DNA of 13,490 bases from Deltaproteobacteria bacterium. GTDB taxonomy: Bacteria > Desulfobacterota > BSN033 > UBA1163. Below the pieces are notes generated by a model. That model was not told the DNA's origin and searched no databases. It worked only from the letters and a program-made list of their open reading frames with translations. The stretch lies in assembly GCA_016875255.1 (NCBI GenBank), contig VGRU01000084.1, positions 1 through 13,490 of the forward strand, read 5' to 3'. Positions 1-7,131 of the stretch are shown here, in pieces; position 1 is the first letter of the stretch; each line of letters starts with the position of its first letter. Position numbers and translations under genes: made by a program.

Positions 1-1
1 C

Positions 2-30
2 TTGACAGGCTTCCATTTCAGTTTTATGTT
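2..30 (+). promoter_or_regulatory. possible sigma-70 promoter upstream of proC
   Basis: A perfect TTGACA (2-7) is followed after 17 bases by TATGTT (25-30), a four-of-six match to TATAAT. A second TTGACAGG at 49-56 repeats the first eight bases of this box but has no convincing -10 partner. The site lies about 150 bases before the proC start, so a long leader would result. Support is motif matching only. Confidence 0.25.
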
Positions 31-98
31 TCTTCATATTTACCACAATTGACAGGTTTTTTGCCACAAAAATTTTTACCCCATTGGAAATAGCTCCC

Positions 99-118
99 CC
101 TGCCTGCCGGCAGGCAGG
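99..118. repeat. perfect 20-base GC-rich palindrome
   Basis: Ten bases (CCTGCCTGCC) at 99-108 are followed immediately by their exact reverse complement at 109-118. It sits in the leader between the candidate promoter and proC. With no loop it could form a cruciform, or a hairpin with a small melted tip. It is probably a short interspersed repeat rather than a terminator, because no T-run follows. Its function is unknown. Confidence 0.7.
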
Positions 119-183
119 CGCTCGGTTTCAAGCCATAATGGGAGTCATTTCTAACGGGGCGAACCCTTTGAGGAGGAGACACC

Positions 184-1029
184 ATGTTAAGGAATAAACA
201 GATTGGTTTTGTGGGATCTGGCAATATGGGCGAGGCCCTGATCCATGGTCTTCTTCATGGCCATCTCTGCCGGCCAGAGCAGATTCTTTGCTCTGATGTT
301 CGGCCTGAGAGGTTGAAGGCGGTCCGGGAACAGCACGGGGTAAGGGGGACCTCCCATAATCTGGAGGTGGTGAAACAATCTGATATTATCGTTCTGGCCG
401 TGAAACCCCAGATCATGAAGCAGGTGGTGGAGGAGTTGGCCAAGCATCTCGATCTCTCAAAACTGATCATTTCGATTGCGGCCGGAGTGCCGCTCGATGC
501 CATCGAATCCTGCGCTAAAAAAGAGCTAAAACTGATCCGGGTGATGTCCAATATCTGTGTCTCTGTCCGGGAAGGAGTCTCGGCAATTGCCGGAGGAAAA
601 CATGCCTCCAAAGAAGACTTGATGATGGCGAAGACCATCTTCGATTCCGTGGGCAAATCGATCTTCATTGAGGAATATCTTCTCGATGCAGTGACCGGTT
701 TGAGCGGGAGCGGGCCCGCCTATATCTTTCTCATCATCGATGCCCTGGCAGATGCAGGGGTCAAGGTGGGGCTCTCAAGAGATGATTCCCTGATCCTTGC
801 CTCTCAAACCGTTCTGGGTGCGGCGAAAATGTTGATCGAGACGGGCGAACATCCTGGAAAACTGAAGGATATGGTCACCTCTCCGGGAGGAACGGCGATT
901 GCGGGCCTCCATACCCTGGAGCAGGGCGGGGTGCGAACCACCCTGATCAATGCGGTCGAAGTGGCGACTGAACGTTCAAAGGCCCTCGGCGAGATGATGA
1001 AGAACAACCTGGTCAACGGGAAAACCTGA
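184..1029 (+). CDS. proC: pyrroline-5-carboxylate reductase family protein (divergent ProC)
   Basis: This 281-residue protein matches the usual length and layout of ProC, the cytosolic enzyme that reduces 1-pyrroline-5-carboxylate to proline with NAD(P)H. The N-terminal Rossmann motif GFVGSGNMGEA lies at about residues 8-18. The C-terminal dimerisation and substrate domain has GLSGSGPAY at 172-180 and the P5CR signature region MVTSPGGTAIAG starting at 230. The start follows a strong GAGGAGGAG ribosome site (171-179). An oddity is that the segment that normally reads RVMPNTP reads RVMSNIC (119-125), keeping only the Asn of the substrate-contacting PNTP turn. The family is certain. Activity on P5C itself is less so, and a related cyclic imine or a 2-oxo/imino acid from the neighbouring pathway is possible. 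A 71-base gap separates it from the cupin gene downstream. Confidence 0.9.
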   Translation: MLRNKQIGFVGSGNMGEALIHGLLHGHLCRPEQILCSDVRPERLKAVREQHGVRGTSHNLEVVKQSDIIVLAVKPQIMKQVVEELAKHLDLSKLIISIAAGVPLDAIESCAKKELKLIRVMSNICVSVREGVSAIAGGKHASKEDLMMAKTIFDSVGKSIFIEEYLLDAVTGLSGSGPAYIFLIIDALADAGVKVGLSRDDSLILASQTVLGAAKMLIETGEHPGKLKDMVTSPGGTAIAGLHTLEQGGVRTTLINAVEVATERSKALGEMMKNNLVNGKT

Positions 1030-1100
1030 TTTCAAGAGTGTTAAGGTTAAGAAACCTATAACCCTTTAATTTCAATCCTTCATTCATGAGGAGGAGAAAA

Positions 1101-1442
1101 ATGGCAAAGCCTGAGATTGAGTTCATCGATGTCGACACCGAATATGAATGGAGGCCTGTGGAGGGAGATACCCTCGGGATCAAGGAGAAAATCCTCAGCC
1201 TTGACCCTGAGACCAAATCCTATTCCCGTCTGTTGAAATTCCCGCCGGGCATCCGAACCCTCTCAACCTTGACGCACGATTTCTGGGAGGAAGTCTACAT
1301 CGTCGAAGGCGAATTGATCGACCTTGCCAAGAAGAAGACCTTTTGCAGGGGATTTTATGCCTGCCGGCCTCCGGGAATGAAACATGGTCCCTATGAAGTT
1401 CCAAGGGGATGCATCACCTTTGAGATCAGGTATTATAAATAG
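1101..1442 (+). CDS. small single-domain cupin protein
   Basis: The product is 113 residues and reads as one cupin barrel. The region THDFWEEVYIVEGEL has the His and Glu spacing of cupin motif 1, and PPGMKHGPYEVP resembles motif 2 with its metal-ligand His. The start was placed at ATG 1101 rather than the in-frame ATG at 1086, because GAGGAGGAG (1088-1096) right after the earlier ATG is the evident ribosome site for 1101. Small cupins of this type bind a divalent metal and act as isomerases, dioxygenases, sugar-acid lyases or sensory domains, and no specific reaction can be read here. It sits between proC and a DUF2848 gene on the same strand, so a role in processing an intermediate of the same pathway is plausible but inferred. 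Confidence 0.75.
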   Translation: MAKPEIEFIDVDTEYEWRPVEGDTLGIKEKILSLDPETKSYSRLLKFPPGIRTLSTLTHDFWEEVYIVEGELIDLAKKKTFCRGFYACRPPGMKHGPYEVPRGCITFEIRYYK

Positions 1443-1469
1443 TTGGGGAAAGGTCTAAGGTCTAACGGT

Positions 1470-1571
1470 AAGGGTTACGAGGCCCGTTTCGTTAATAAAA
1501 GGTTACGTTTATTGTCTCTTAATTCTTTACACGTAACCATAACCGGTAACCGAAACGGGCTTCGTAACCTT
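1470..1571. repeat. GGTTACG hairpin repeat element
   Basis: A 17-base core at 1475-1491 is repeated in inverted orientation at 1551-1567 with one G/T mismatch, and the arms extend with single-base gaps to 1470-1494 and 1547-1571. Inside lies a second, perfect 8-bp inverted repeat (GGTTACGT 1501-1508, ACGTAACC 1531-1538). The heptamer GGTTACG or its complement occurs five times: 1473-1479, 1501-1507, 1532-1538, 1563-1569 and 1601-1607. It looks like a REP- or MITE-type element filling the 198-base gap between the cupin and DUF2848 genes. No T-run follows, so it is not a standard terminator. Confidence 0.75.
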
Positions 1572-1640
1572 AACCCCGACCCATAAACCATTTTTTCGTT
1601 CGTAACCGTCTCGCTACCAGGAATTTAGAAGGGGGCTCCT

Positions 1641-2345
1641 TTGAAAAGAATGAAATTTACCCTTGAGACGATGGGCCATGAAGAGGAGATTCATTTTGAG
1701 ATGAGGCGGATGGTCAACGCCGGTTATACGGGAAGAAACCAGGAGAAGGTGAGAAGCCACATCGAGGAGCTGAAAAAGGAAGGGGTGCCGGCTCCGGAAT
1801 CGACGCCCACAGCCTATGAAATGATCACTCAATTGGTCTATTTTGATGACGAAATCGAGGTGGTTGGCGAGAAGACCTCCGGGGAGGCGGAATACGTCCT
1901 TCTCTGCTCCGGAGATGAGGTTTATGTCGGAGTGGGGAGCGATCATACGGACAGGGAGCTGGAATCAGTCAGCATCATCAAGTCGAAGCAGGTCTGTCCG
2001 AACATCATGTCGAATCACCTTTGGCGGCTGAAGGAGGTTAGAAGGGATTGGGATGAGATCATCCTGAGAGGGTGGACGAAAAATGAGGAGGGTCAAAAAA
2101 TTCTGTATCAGGAAGCTTTGCTTTCAGCTGTGATGACTCCTGAAGACCTGATGGATTTCGTTAAGAATAAATCGACTGATAAGAAACTCAATGGAACCAT
2201 GATCTTCTCAGGCACCATTCCCCTCGTGACCGGGACATTTGTTTATGGCCCCTATTTTGAGGCAGAGCTTTTCAATCCTCGAACCGGGAAGAGGTTGAAT
2301 TGTCATTATCAGGTTCGAGTTCTGGATTACCTCAAGGGTTGCTGA
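1641..2345 (+). CDS. DUF2848 family protein
   Basis: This 234-residue protein agrees with what I recall of the DUF2848 family, which is about 220-230 residues long, has no proven reaction, and is often suggested to be related to the fumarylacetoacetate-hydrolase fold. Family-like segments are AGYTGRN near 27-33, the invariant-looking SGEAEYVLL (80-88), GVGSDHTDRELE (97-108), SKQVCP (115-120), WDEIILRGW (137-145) and SGTIPL (190-195). Acidic residues at 82, 84, 101 and 104 could ligate a metal. The start is taken as TTG 1641, about five bases after AGAAGGGGG (1628-1635). ATG 1650 is an alternative that would shorten it by three residues. Its place before a nitrilase-like hydrolase and a molybdenum hydroxylase suggests a ring-opened or acid intermediate as substrate, which is inference. 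Confidence 0.8.
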   Translation: MKRMKFTLETMGHEEEIHFEMRRMVNAGYTGRNQEKVRSHIEELKKEGVPAPESTPTAYEMITQLVYFDDEIEVVGEKTSGEAEYVLLCSGDEVYVGVGSDHTDRELESVSIIKSKQVCPNIMSNHLWRLKEVRRDWDEIILRGWTKNEEGQKILYQEALLSAVMTPEDLMDFVKNKSTDKKLNGTMIFSGTIPLVTGTFVYGPYFEAELFNPRTGKRLNCHYQVRVLDYLKGC

Positions 2346-2360
2346 GAAAAAACCTCCATC

Positions 2361-2454
2361 GTCACTCCCGTGAAAACGGGAGTCCAGACTTGTCCCTGCG
2401 GAAGCAGGGAACCAGAAACATATAGAACTGGATTCCTGTTTTCACAGGAATGAC
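2361..2454. repeat. MITE-like element with 26-bp terminal inverted repeats
   Basis: The left end (2361-2386) and right end (2429-2454) are inverted copies matching at 22 of 26 positions. Each end is itself a hairpin (for example CTCCCG/CGGGAG around a TGAAAA loop). A third hairpin sits between them (2393-2410, TCCCTGC/GCAGGGA). The whole 94-base block therefore has three stem-loops. It fills the gap between the DUF2848 and nitrilase genes and resembles the short non-coding palindromic repeats that are dispersed in many environmental Proteobacteria-like genomes. Confidence 0.8.
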
Positions 2455-2507
2455 ATTTTTAAGACTAAAAAGGACCTTTTCAATACTTTTCTACGGAGAT
2501 AAAAGAG

Positions 2508-3278
2508 ATGTTTAAAATCGCATCGATTCAATTAGGGATTGGAGAGGAAGATAAGTCCCGGAGGATTGAGCGGGTGGGATCGCTTCTGGATCAGGCAAAA
2601 GGCGTAAATCTCGTCATCCTTCCCGAAATATGGAACATCGGCTACTTCTCCTTCGACCTCTATTCGAAAGAGTCAGAGACGGTCAATGGAGAGACGGCCC
2701 GAAGGATGTCACAAAAGGCCAAAGAACACGGATTTTATCTCCATAGCGGGAGTTTTGTGGAAGAGGAGAATGGAAAATTATTCAACACCAGCCTTCTTTT
2801 TTCCCCCGATGGGACGTTGATCGCCAGGTACCGGAAGATCCATCTCTTCGGATATGGCTCTCAGGAAAGCCAGCTCCTCTCTCGTGGCAGTGAAGTGGTT
2901 GTGGTTGAAACTCCTCTGTGTAAAATCGGAATGTGCACCTGTTATGACCTCCGGTTTCCTGAACTCTTCAGGATCATGTTGAATAAAGGCGCAGAAATAT
3001 TTTTAGTGACCTCGGGCTGGCCCTACCCGCGGCTGGAACACTGGTTGATGTTTAATCGGATCAGGGCGATTGAGAGCAGCGCCTTCTTGATATCGAGCAA
3101 CTGCGCGGGAAAGAACCGGGGGACTCAGTTCTGTGGCCACAGCATGATTGTGGATCCCTGGGGAACCATCCTTGCAAGCGGCGGGGATGAGGAATGTATC
3201 CTTCAGGCCGAGATCGATATTGAGAAGGTTTCATCCGTCCGGAGCGAATTCCCAGCAGTCAAGGATCGGGTTCTGTAA
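2508..3278 (+). CDS. nitrilase-superfamily amidohydrolase (omega-amidase-like)
   Basis: The 256-residue protein carries the complete nitrilase Glu-Lys-Cys triad. Glu40 is in NLVILPEIW, Lys110 in ARYRKIHLF, and Cys145 in MCTCYDLRFPE. The FNTSLLFSPDG segment (92-102) and the MIVDPWG strand near the C-terminus are also typical. Members hydrolyse carboxamide or N-carbamoyl C-N bonds to an acid and ammonia. The CYDLRFPE form and compact length resemble the omega-amidase/Nit2 and YafV group more than true nitrilases. The start follows a CGGAG site (2494-2498). Only six bases separate its stop from the FAD-subunit gene, so the two are probably co-transcribed and translationally coupled. Candidate substrates in this context are an omega-amide of a dicarboxylate or an N-carbamoyl amino acid. 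No choice can be made from sequence. Confidence 0.88.
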   Translation: MFKIASIQLGIGEEDKSRRIERVGSLLDQAKGVNLVILPEIWNIGYFSFDLYSKESETVNGETARRMSQKAKEHGFYLHSGSFVEEENGKLFNTSLLFSPDGTLIARYRKIHLFGYGSQESQLLSRGSEVVVVETPLCKIGMCTCYDLRFPELFRIMLNKGAEIFLVTSGWPYPRLEHWLMFNRIRAIESSAFLISSNCAGKNRGTQFCGHSMIVDPWGTILASGGDEECILQAEIDIEKVSSVRSEFPAVKDRVL

Positions 3279-3284
3279 ATCCAA

Positions 3285-4175
3285 ATGCGACTCAGGCGTT
3301 TTGAATTTTTTAATCCTTCTTCTCTTCCTGAAGTCTTTGAACTCCTGGACCGGTATGGAGCAGATGCCAGACTGATTGCCGGCGGAACGGACCTGCTCGT
3401 CCAGATGAAGCAGGGGCTGATCCTTCCGCAGAAACTTATCAATGTGCTTAATCTCTCGGGGTTGAGAGGGATAGAAAGAGATGGAGATTCTATTCGGATC
3501 CGCGCTCTTACGAGACATGCGGATATTGAAAACTCGGCCCTCATCCGTGATGGATGGAAACTCCTCGCATTGGCCAGCCATAAGATAGGCTCTCCTCAGA
3601 TTCGTCATCTTGGGACCCTCGGCGGTAATCTCTGCAATGGTTCTCCCTCGGCAGATCACACTGCTCCGGCATTGCTCGTTCTCGAAGCAAAGGTTTGTCT
3701 CGCAAGCAGGAAGGGAGAGCGACACCTTCCCCTTGAATCCTTCTTTACAGGGCCCGGGGAGACAGTTCTTGAGAAGGATGAGGCGCTCAAAGAGGTCATC
3801 GTCCCTGAACCGCCCGCCCTTAGTTCGTTCTCGTACCTCAAATTGGGACGAAGAAAGAGTATGGACCTTGCACTGGTGAGTGCGGCTGTTCTGTTGACCA
3901 TTGATCCAAAGAGAGAAAGATTCGGACAGGTGCGGATTGCTTTGGGGTCGGTCTCTCCGACCCCTGTAAGAATCAAGGAGACAGAGAGGGTCTTGAAAGG
4001 GAAACCGGTGGATGAGGATATGATCCTTCAGGCGGCAGGTCTTGCGCAAAAGGAATGTCAGCCCATCTCCGATATTCGCGCTTCTGCCGAATATCGGAAG
4101 GAGATGGTCAAGGTGCTGGTCGAGAGGGCGATCAAAGCGGCCCTCGGCCTTCCCATTCCTCCAACAGGGATCTAA
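3285..4175 (+). CDS. xanthine dehydrogenase family FAD-binding subunit
   Basis: This 296-residue protein is the medium (CoxM/XdhB/HcrB-type) subunit that carries FAD and passes electrons from the 2Fe-2S subunit to an external acceptor. The two flavin loops are clear: IAGGTDLLVQMKQG at 31-44 and TLGGNLCNGSPSAD at 111-124. The CO-dehydrogenase-type C-terminal domain follows from about residue 180, including IALGSVSPTPVR. There is no extra 4Fe-4S insertion of the kind found in 4-hydroxybenzoyl-CoA reductase beta subunits, since few cysteines are present. It begins six bases after the nitrilase stop with no strong ribosome site, consistent with coupling, and ends 14 bases before the Fe-S subunit start. 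Gene order medium-small-large is the one seen in cox-type operons. Confidence 0.92.
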   Translation: MRLRRFEFFNPSSLPEVFELLDRYGADARLIAGGTDLLVQMKQGLILPQKLINVLNLSGLRGIERDGDSIRIRALTRHADIENSALIRDGWKLLALASHKIGSPQIRHLGTLGGNLCNGSPSADHTAPALLVLEAKVCLASRKGERHLPLESFFTGPGETVLEKDEALKEVIVPEPPALSSFSYLKLGRRKSMDLALVSAAVLLTIDPKRERFGQVRIALGSVSPTPVRIKETERVLKGKPVDEDMILQAAGLAQKECQPISDIRASAEYRKEMVKVLVERAIKAALGLPIPPTGI

Positions 4176-4189
4176 ATGGAGATCGGTGG

Positions 4190-4660
4190 ATGAAGTATCC
4201 TTTGAAGTTGAATGTGAACGGAGAACTTTTTGAATTTGAAATTCCGGCGAACCGGACGCTTCTCGATGTGTTGCGCAATGACCTGGGGTTGAAGGGCACA
4301 AAGGAAGGCTGTGGCGCAGGGGAATGCGGCGCCTGCACGGTTCTATTGGATGATGAGCCTGTCAACTCCTGTCTGGTTTTAGCCCTGCAAGCAGATGGCA
4401 GAAAAATCACCACCATTGAAGGTCTCTCCGGAGAAGGGAAACTCCATCCCATCCAGGAGGCGTTTATCCATCATGGAGCCATTCAATGCGGATTTTGCAC
4501 ACCCGGAATGATCCTCTCCGCAAAAGTTCTTTTGGAGAGAAACCCGGCTCCGACAGAGAAAGAGGTTCGCAAAGGCTTGGTGGGAAACTTCTGCCGGTGC
4601 ACAGGATATCAGAAAATTGTCGAGGCGATTTTGTCTTTGGCAGGGAAGCATCCACAATGA
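4190..4660 (+). CDS. xanthine dehydrogenase family [2Fe-2S] subunit
   Basis: This 156-residue small subunit (CoxS/XdhC-type) carries two [2Fe-2S] clusters. The plant-ferredoxin-like cluster uses Cys41, Cys46, Cys49 and Cys61 (CGAGECGACT then VNSC). The molybdenum-proximal cluster uses Cys100, Cys103, Cys135 and Cys137 (CGFCTPGM and FCRCTGYQ). All eight ligands are present, so the electron path looks intact. The frame is open upstream to 4055, but ATG 4190 gives the normal family N-terminus and has GGAG at 4178-4181 as ribosome site. A longer start would overlap the preceding gene and add residues unlike the family. It is separated from the large-subunit gene by a 188-base repeat-containing gap, unusual for this operon type. 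Confidence 0.95.
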   Translation: MKYPLKLNVNGELFEFEIPANRTLLDVLRNDLGLKGTKEGCGAGECGACTVLLDDEPVNSCLVLALQADGRKITTIEGLSGEGKLHPIQEAFIHHGAIQCGFCTPGMILSAKVLLERNPAPTEKEVRKGLVGNFCRCTGYQKIVEAILSLAGKHPQ

Positions 4661-4679
4661 TCACCCTCTCCCCCGGAGA

Positions 4680-4803
4680 CTGTGTCGTAATTAGCTGTTT
4701 GCCCTTCGACACGGTCAGGGCGAACGGTTAAGTTATTGATTTTTGATGAACCGCTGTCCGTTCGTGGTGAGCCAGTCGAACCATGAACGGACTTATGACA
4801 CAG
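4680..4803. repeat. double-hairpin repeat with short terminal inverted repeats
   Basis: The ends CTGTGTCGTAA (4680-4690) and TTATGACACAG (4793-4803) are inverted copies with one mismatch. Between them are two stem-loops: 4695-4705 pairs with 4717-4727 (9 of 11), and 4758-4768 pairs with 4780-4790 (10 of 11). Both stems contain a CCGTTC/GAACGG-type end, so the two hairpins are related to each other. It lies between the Fe-S and molybdenum subunit genes. It is most likely a dispersed non-autonomous element; no coding capacity is seen. Confidence 0.75.
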
Positions 4804-4848
4804 CCTCTTGAGGGGAAGATAATTATTGGTAAAGGAGAAGGCTAAAAG

Positions 4849-7122
4849 ATGGTAAAGCTGTCCGTGGTCGGACATTCTGTTCCGCAGATCGATGCGAATG
4901 AAAAGGCGCGGGGCGTTACGGAATTCGTCTCTGACCTCCAGCTTGCGGGAATGCTCTATGGTAAAATTCTTCGGAGTCCTCATCCCCATGCCCGCATCTT
5001 ACATATCGATACTTCAATAGCCAGACGCCTCAAGGGAGTCAAGGCAATCGTCACAGCGGACGATACGCCCAAAATCCCTTTTGGTCCGAGGACGGAGGAC
5101 TGGAACATCTTTGCCGTGGATAAGGTCCGGTTCATCGGGGATGAAGTGGCAGGCGTGGCTGCCATTGATGAGGAGACGGCAGAGGAAGCGCTGGATTTGA
5201 TCCGCGTGGAGTATGAGGAACTCCCTGCCGTTTTCGATCCCATTGAAGCCATGCAGCCCGGAGCGGTCCTGATTCATGATAAAGAGAGAAATATCGTCTC
5301 TGAGTTTAAATTGAACAAAGGAGATGTGGACAGGGCATTTCAAGAATGCGATGTCGTCCACTCGGAGCGCTACTATACGAATCAGGTTTATCAGGCTTAC
5401 CTCGAACCCATGGCCTGCGTTGCCCATTTTGAGCCCACAGGGAAATTGACCCTTTATCTTGCCACGCAGATTCCTTCGATGACGCGAATTACATATGCTA
5501 AGGCGCTGGGACTTCCACTGGAGAAGATCCGGGTCGTCGTTCCCCACTATGGCGGCGCCTTCGGAGCAAAGATGGAGACGAATCTCCATCTTGCCTCCGC
5601 TGTCTTGAGTCAAAAAACAGGGAAACCCATCCGGATGGTGAACAGCCGGGAAGAGGATTTTATGGCAGGCAATCCACGGGTCCCCATGTATATCGATCTC
5701 AAAGTCGGCGCTAAAAAAGATGGGACGCTGGTTGGCAAAGAGGTGAGGATTATCGGTGGTTCCGGTGCGAGGGCGATCTATTCGATGGCCATTGTGGCGA
5801 CCGCCTGTTACCGTGTCGATTCCCTGTATCGCTTCGAGCATCTGAGAACAGAAGGGATCACGGTTTACACCAACACCGTTCCTACGAGTTGTTTCCGAGG
5901 CTTTGGAAATGCCCAGATGACCTTTGCCCTTGAGAGCTCCCTCGATATGGTTGCAGAAGCTTTGAGGATGGATCCTGCAGAACTTCGCATCAGGAATGGG
6001 CTTAAGACAGGGGAGGTTTCGATCCATGGCTGGCAGATCGGCTCTTCCGGGCTGGAGGAGTGCGTCTGGAAGGCTGTAGAGGCATCGGGATGGGAGGAGA
6101 AGCGACGGGAGAAACGTTTTGCTCGTGGCGTGGGGCTGGCCTGCTGTAACCATGTCTCCGGAAATCGCGCTTTCTCCCGCGAATTCGATGGCGGAGCAGG
6201 GATCGTGCGCATCGGAAGGGAGGGCAAGGTTCTGGTCTATCATGGGGAGTCGGACATGGGCCAGGGACAGCGAACGATTTTCGCCCAGATCGTTGCAGAA
6301 GAACTGGGCGTGACGCTCGATCGGGTCGAGGTGGCTCCGGTCGATACGGATATCAGTCCGTTTGGCCTGGGAAGTTTTGCAACGCGGGGGACGGTCTTCG
6401 GTGGAAATGGCGTGAAAGCCGCGGCCCAGGATGCAAAACGACAGATGCTTGAAGTGGCGGCAGAAATATTTGAGACGACCTCTTCCGAGTTAGAAGCCGG
6501 GGGAGGAAATATCTATGTGAAGGATGAACCTGAGAGAAACCTTTCCTTTGAAAAAGCGGCGGAGCTCTGTCTGCTCAGGCGCGGCGGTTCTCCCATTGTG
6601 GGGACCGGGTTCTGGGCTCCGGACACAGTCTTTCCCGATCCAATAACCAAGTATGGAAATGTCGCGCCCGCTTACCCATTTGCCTGCCAGATTGCCGAGG
6701 TGGAAGTGGACACAGAGACAGGTCATGTGAATGTGCTCCATTATACCGCGGCTCACGATGTCGGCCGGGCCATCAATCCGCAGGCCACCGAAGGGCAGAT
6801 TCATGGCGGTGTGACGCAGGGAATTGGGTGGGCATTGATGGAGGATATGGTCGTTGAAAAAGGAAAGGTTCTTAACCCCGATTTCAGGGATTATGTCATG
6901 CCAGGCCCGCTGGATGTCCCGCCGATACAGTCGATTTTAGTGGAACCCGTCGATCCGAATGGCCCGTTTGGAGCAAAGGGAATCGGAGAGCCGGCGCTCA
7001 ACCCTTCGCCTGCGGCAGTGGCCAATGCCATCTATGATGCGATTGGCGTAAGATTCACAGAACTCCCCATCACTCCTGAAAAGATATTGAGGGCGCTGAA
7101 AGAACGGCAGAAAGGAAAGTGA
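4849..7122 (+). CDS. xanthine dehydrogenase family molybdopterin-binding (large) subunit
   Basis: The 757-residue protein has the aldehyde-oxidase/xanthine-dehydrogenase hammerhead domain (about 15-125) followed by the molybdenum-cofactor domains. Visible active-site elements are the ATQ motif with Gln207, the GGAFGAK loop at 235-241, SCFRGFG at 347-353, the SDMGQGQ loop at 468-474, and the catalytic-base Glu714 in KGIGEPAL. These enzymes insert a water-derived oxygen into an activated carbon and pass two electrons to the Fe-S and FAD subunits. It lacks the YRCSFR motif of form-I CO dehydrogenase, so CO oxidation is unlikely. Cys348 stands where xanthine dehydrogenases have Ala before FRGFG. 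A ribosome site AAAGGAG (4831-4837) precedes the start. No cofactor-maturation gene is in the window. Likely substrates are an N-heterocycle or aldehyde; which one is unknown. Confidence 0.93.
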   Translation: MVKLSVVGHSVPQIDANEKARGVTEFVSDLQLAGMLYGKILRSPHPHARILHIDTSIARRLKGVKAIVTADDTPKIPFGPRTEDWNIFAVDKVRFIGDEVAGVAAIDEETAEEALDLIRVEYEELPAVFDPIEAMQPGAVLIHDKERNIVSEFKLNKGDVDRAFQECDVVHSERYYTNQVYQAYLEPMACVAHFEPTGKLTLYLATQIPSMTRITYAKALGLPLEKIRVVVPHYGGAFGAKMETNLHLASAVLSQKTGKPIRMVNSREEDFMAGNPRVPMYIDLKVGAKKDGTLVGKEVRIIGGSGARAIYSMAIVATACYRVDSLYRFEHLRTEGITVYTNTVPTSCFRGFGNAQMTFALESSLDMVAEALRMDPAELRIRNGLKTGEVSIHGWQIGSSGLEECVWKAVEASGWEEKRREKRFARGVGLACCNHVSGNRAFSREFDGGAGIVRIGREGKVLVYHGESDMGQGQRTIFAQIVAEELGVTLDRVEVAPVDTDISPFGLGSFATRGTVFGGNGVKAAAQDAKRQMLEVAAEIFETTSSELEAGGGNIYVKDEPERNLSFEKAAELCLLRRGGSPIVGTGFWAPDTVFPDPITKYGNVAPAYPFACQIAEVEVDTETGHVNVLHYTAAHDVGRAINPQATEGQIHGGVTQGIGWALMEDMVVEKGKVLNPDFRDYVMPGPLDVPPIQSILVEPVDPNGPFGAKGIGEPALNPSPAAVANAIYDAIGVRFTELPITPEKILRALKERQKGK

Positions 7123-7131
7123 GGAGATTCT

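Noticed and set aside
1470..1607. CRISPR-like array from the repeated GGTTACG heptamer
   Set aside because: The units are seven bases, alternate in orientation and form a hairpin; there are no regular spacers or cas genes.
4055..4189. N-terminal extension of the Fe-S subunit
   Set aside because: The extra residues overlap the preceding gene in another frame and do not resemble the family; ATG 4190 has a suitable ribosome site.
3231..4301. 356-codon open frame on the minus strand
   Set aside because: It lies opposite the FAD-subunit gene, its translation shows no recognisable domain, and the + strand product has clear family motifs.
5014..6243. 409-codon open frame on the minus strand
   Set aside because: It is a shadow of the molybdenum subunit gene; composition is rich in His, Cys and Pro without any motif.
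4849..7122. Aerobic CO dehydrogenase large subunit
   Set aside because: Gene order is cox-like, but the diagnostic YRCSFR motif is absent and FRGFG is present, as in hydroxylases of the xanthine dehydrogenase family.
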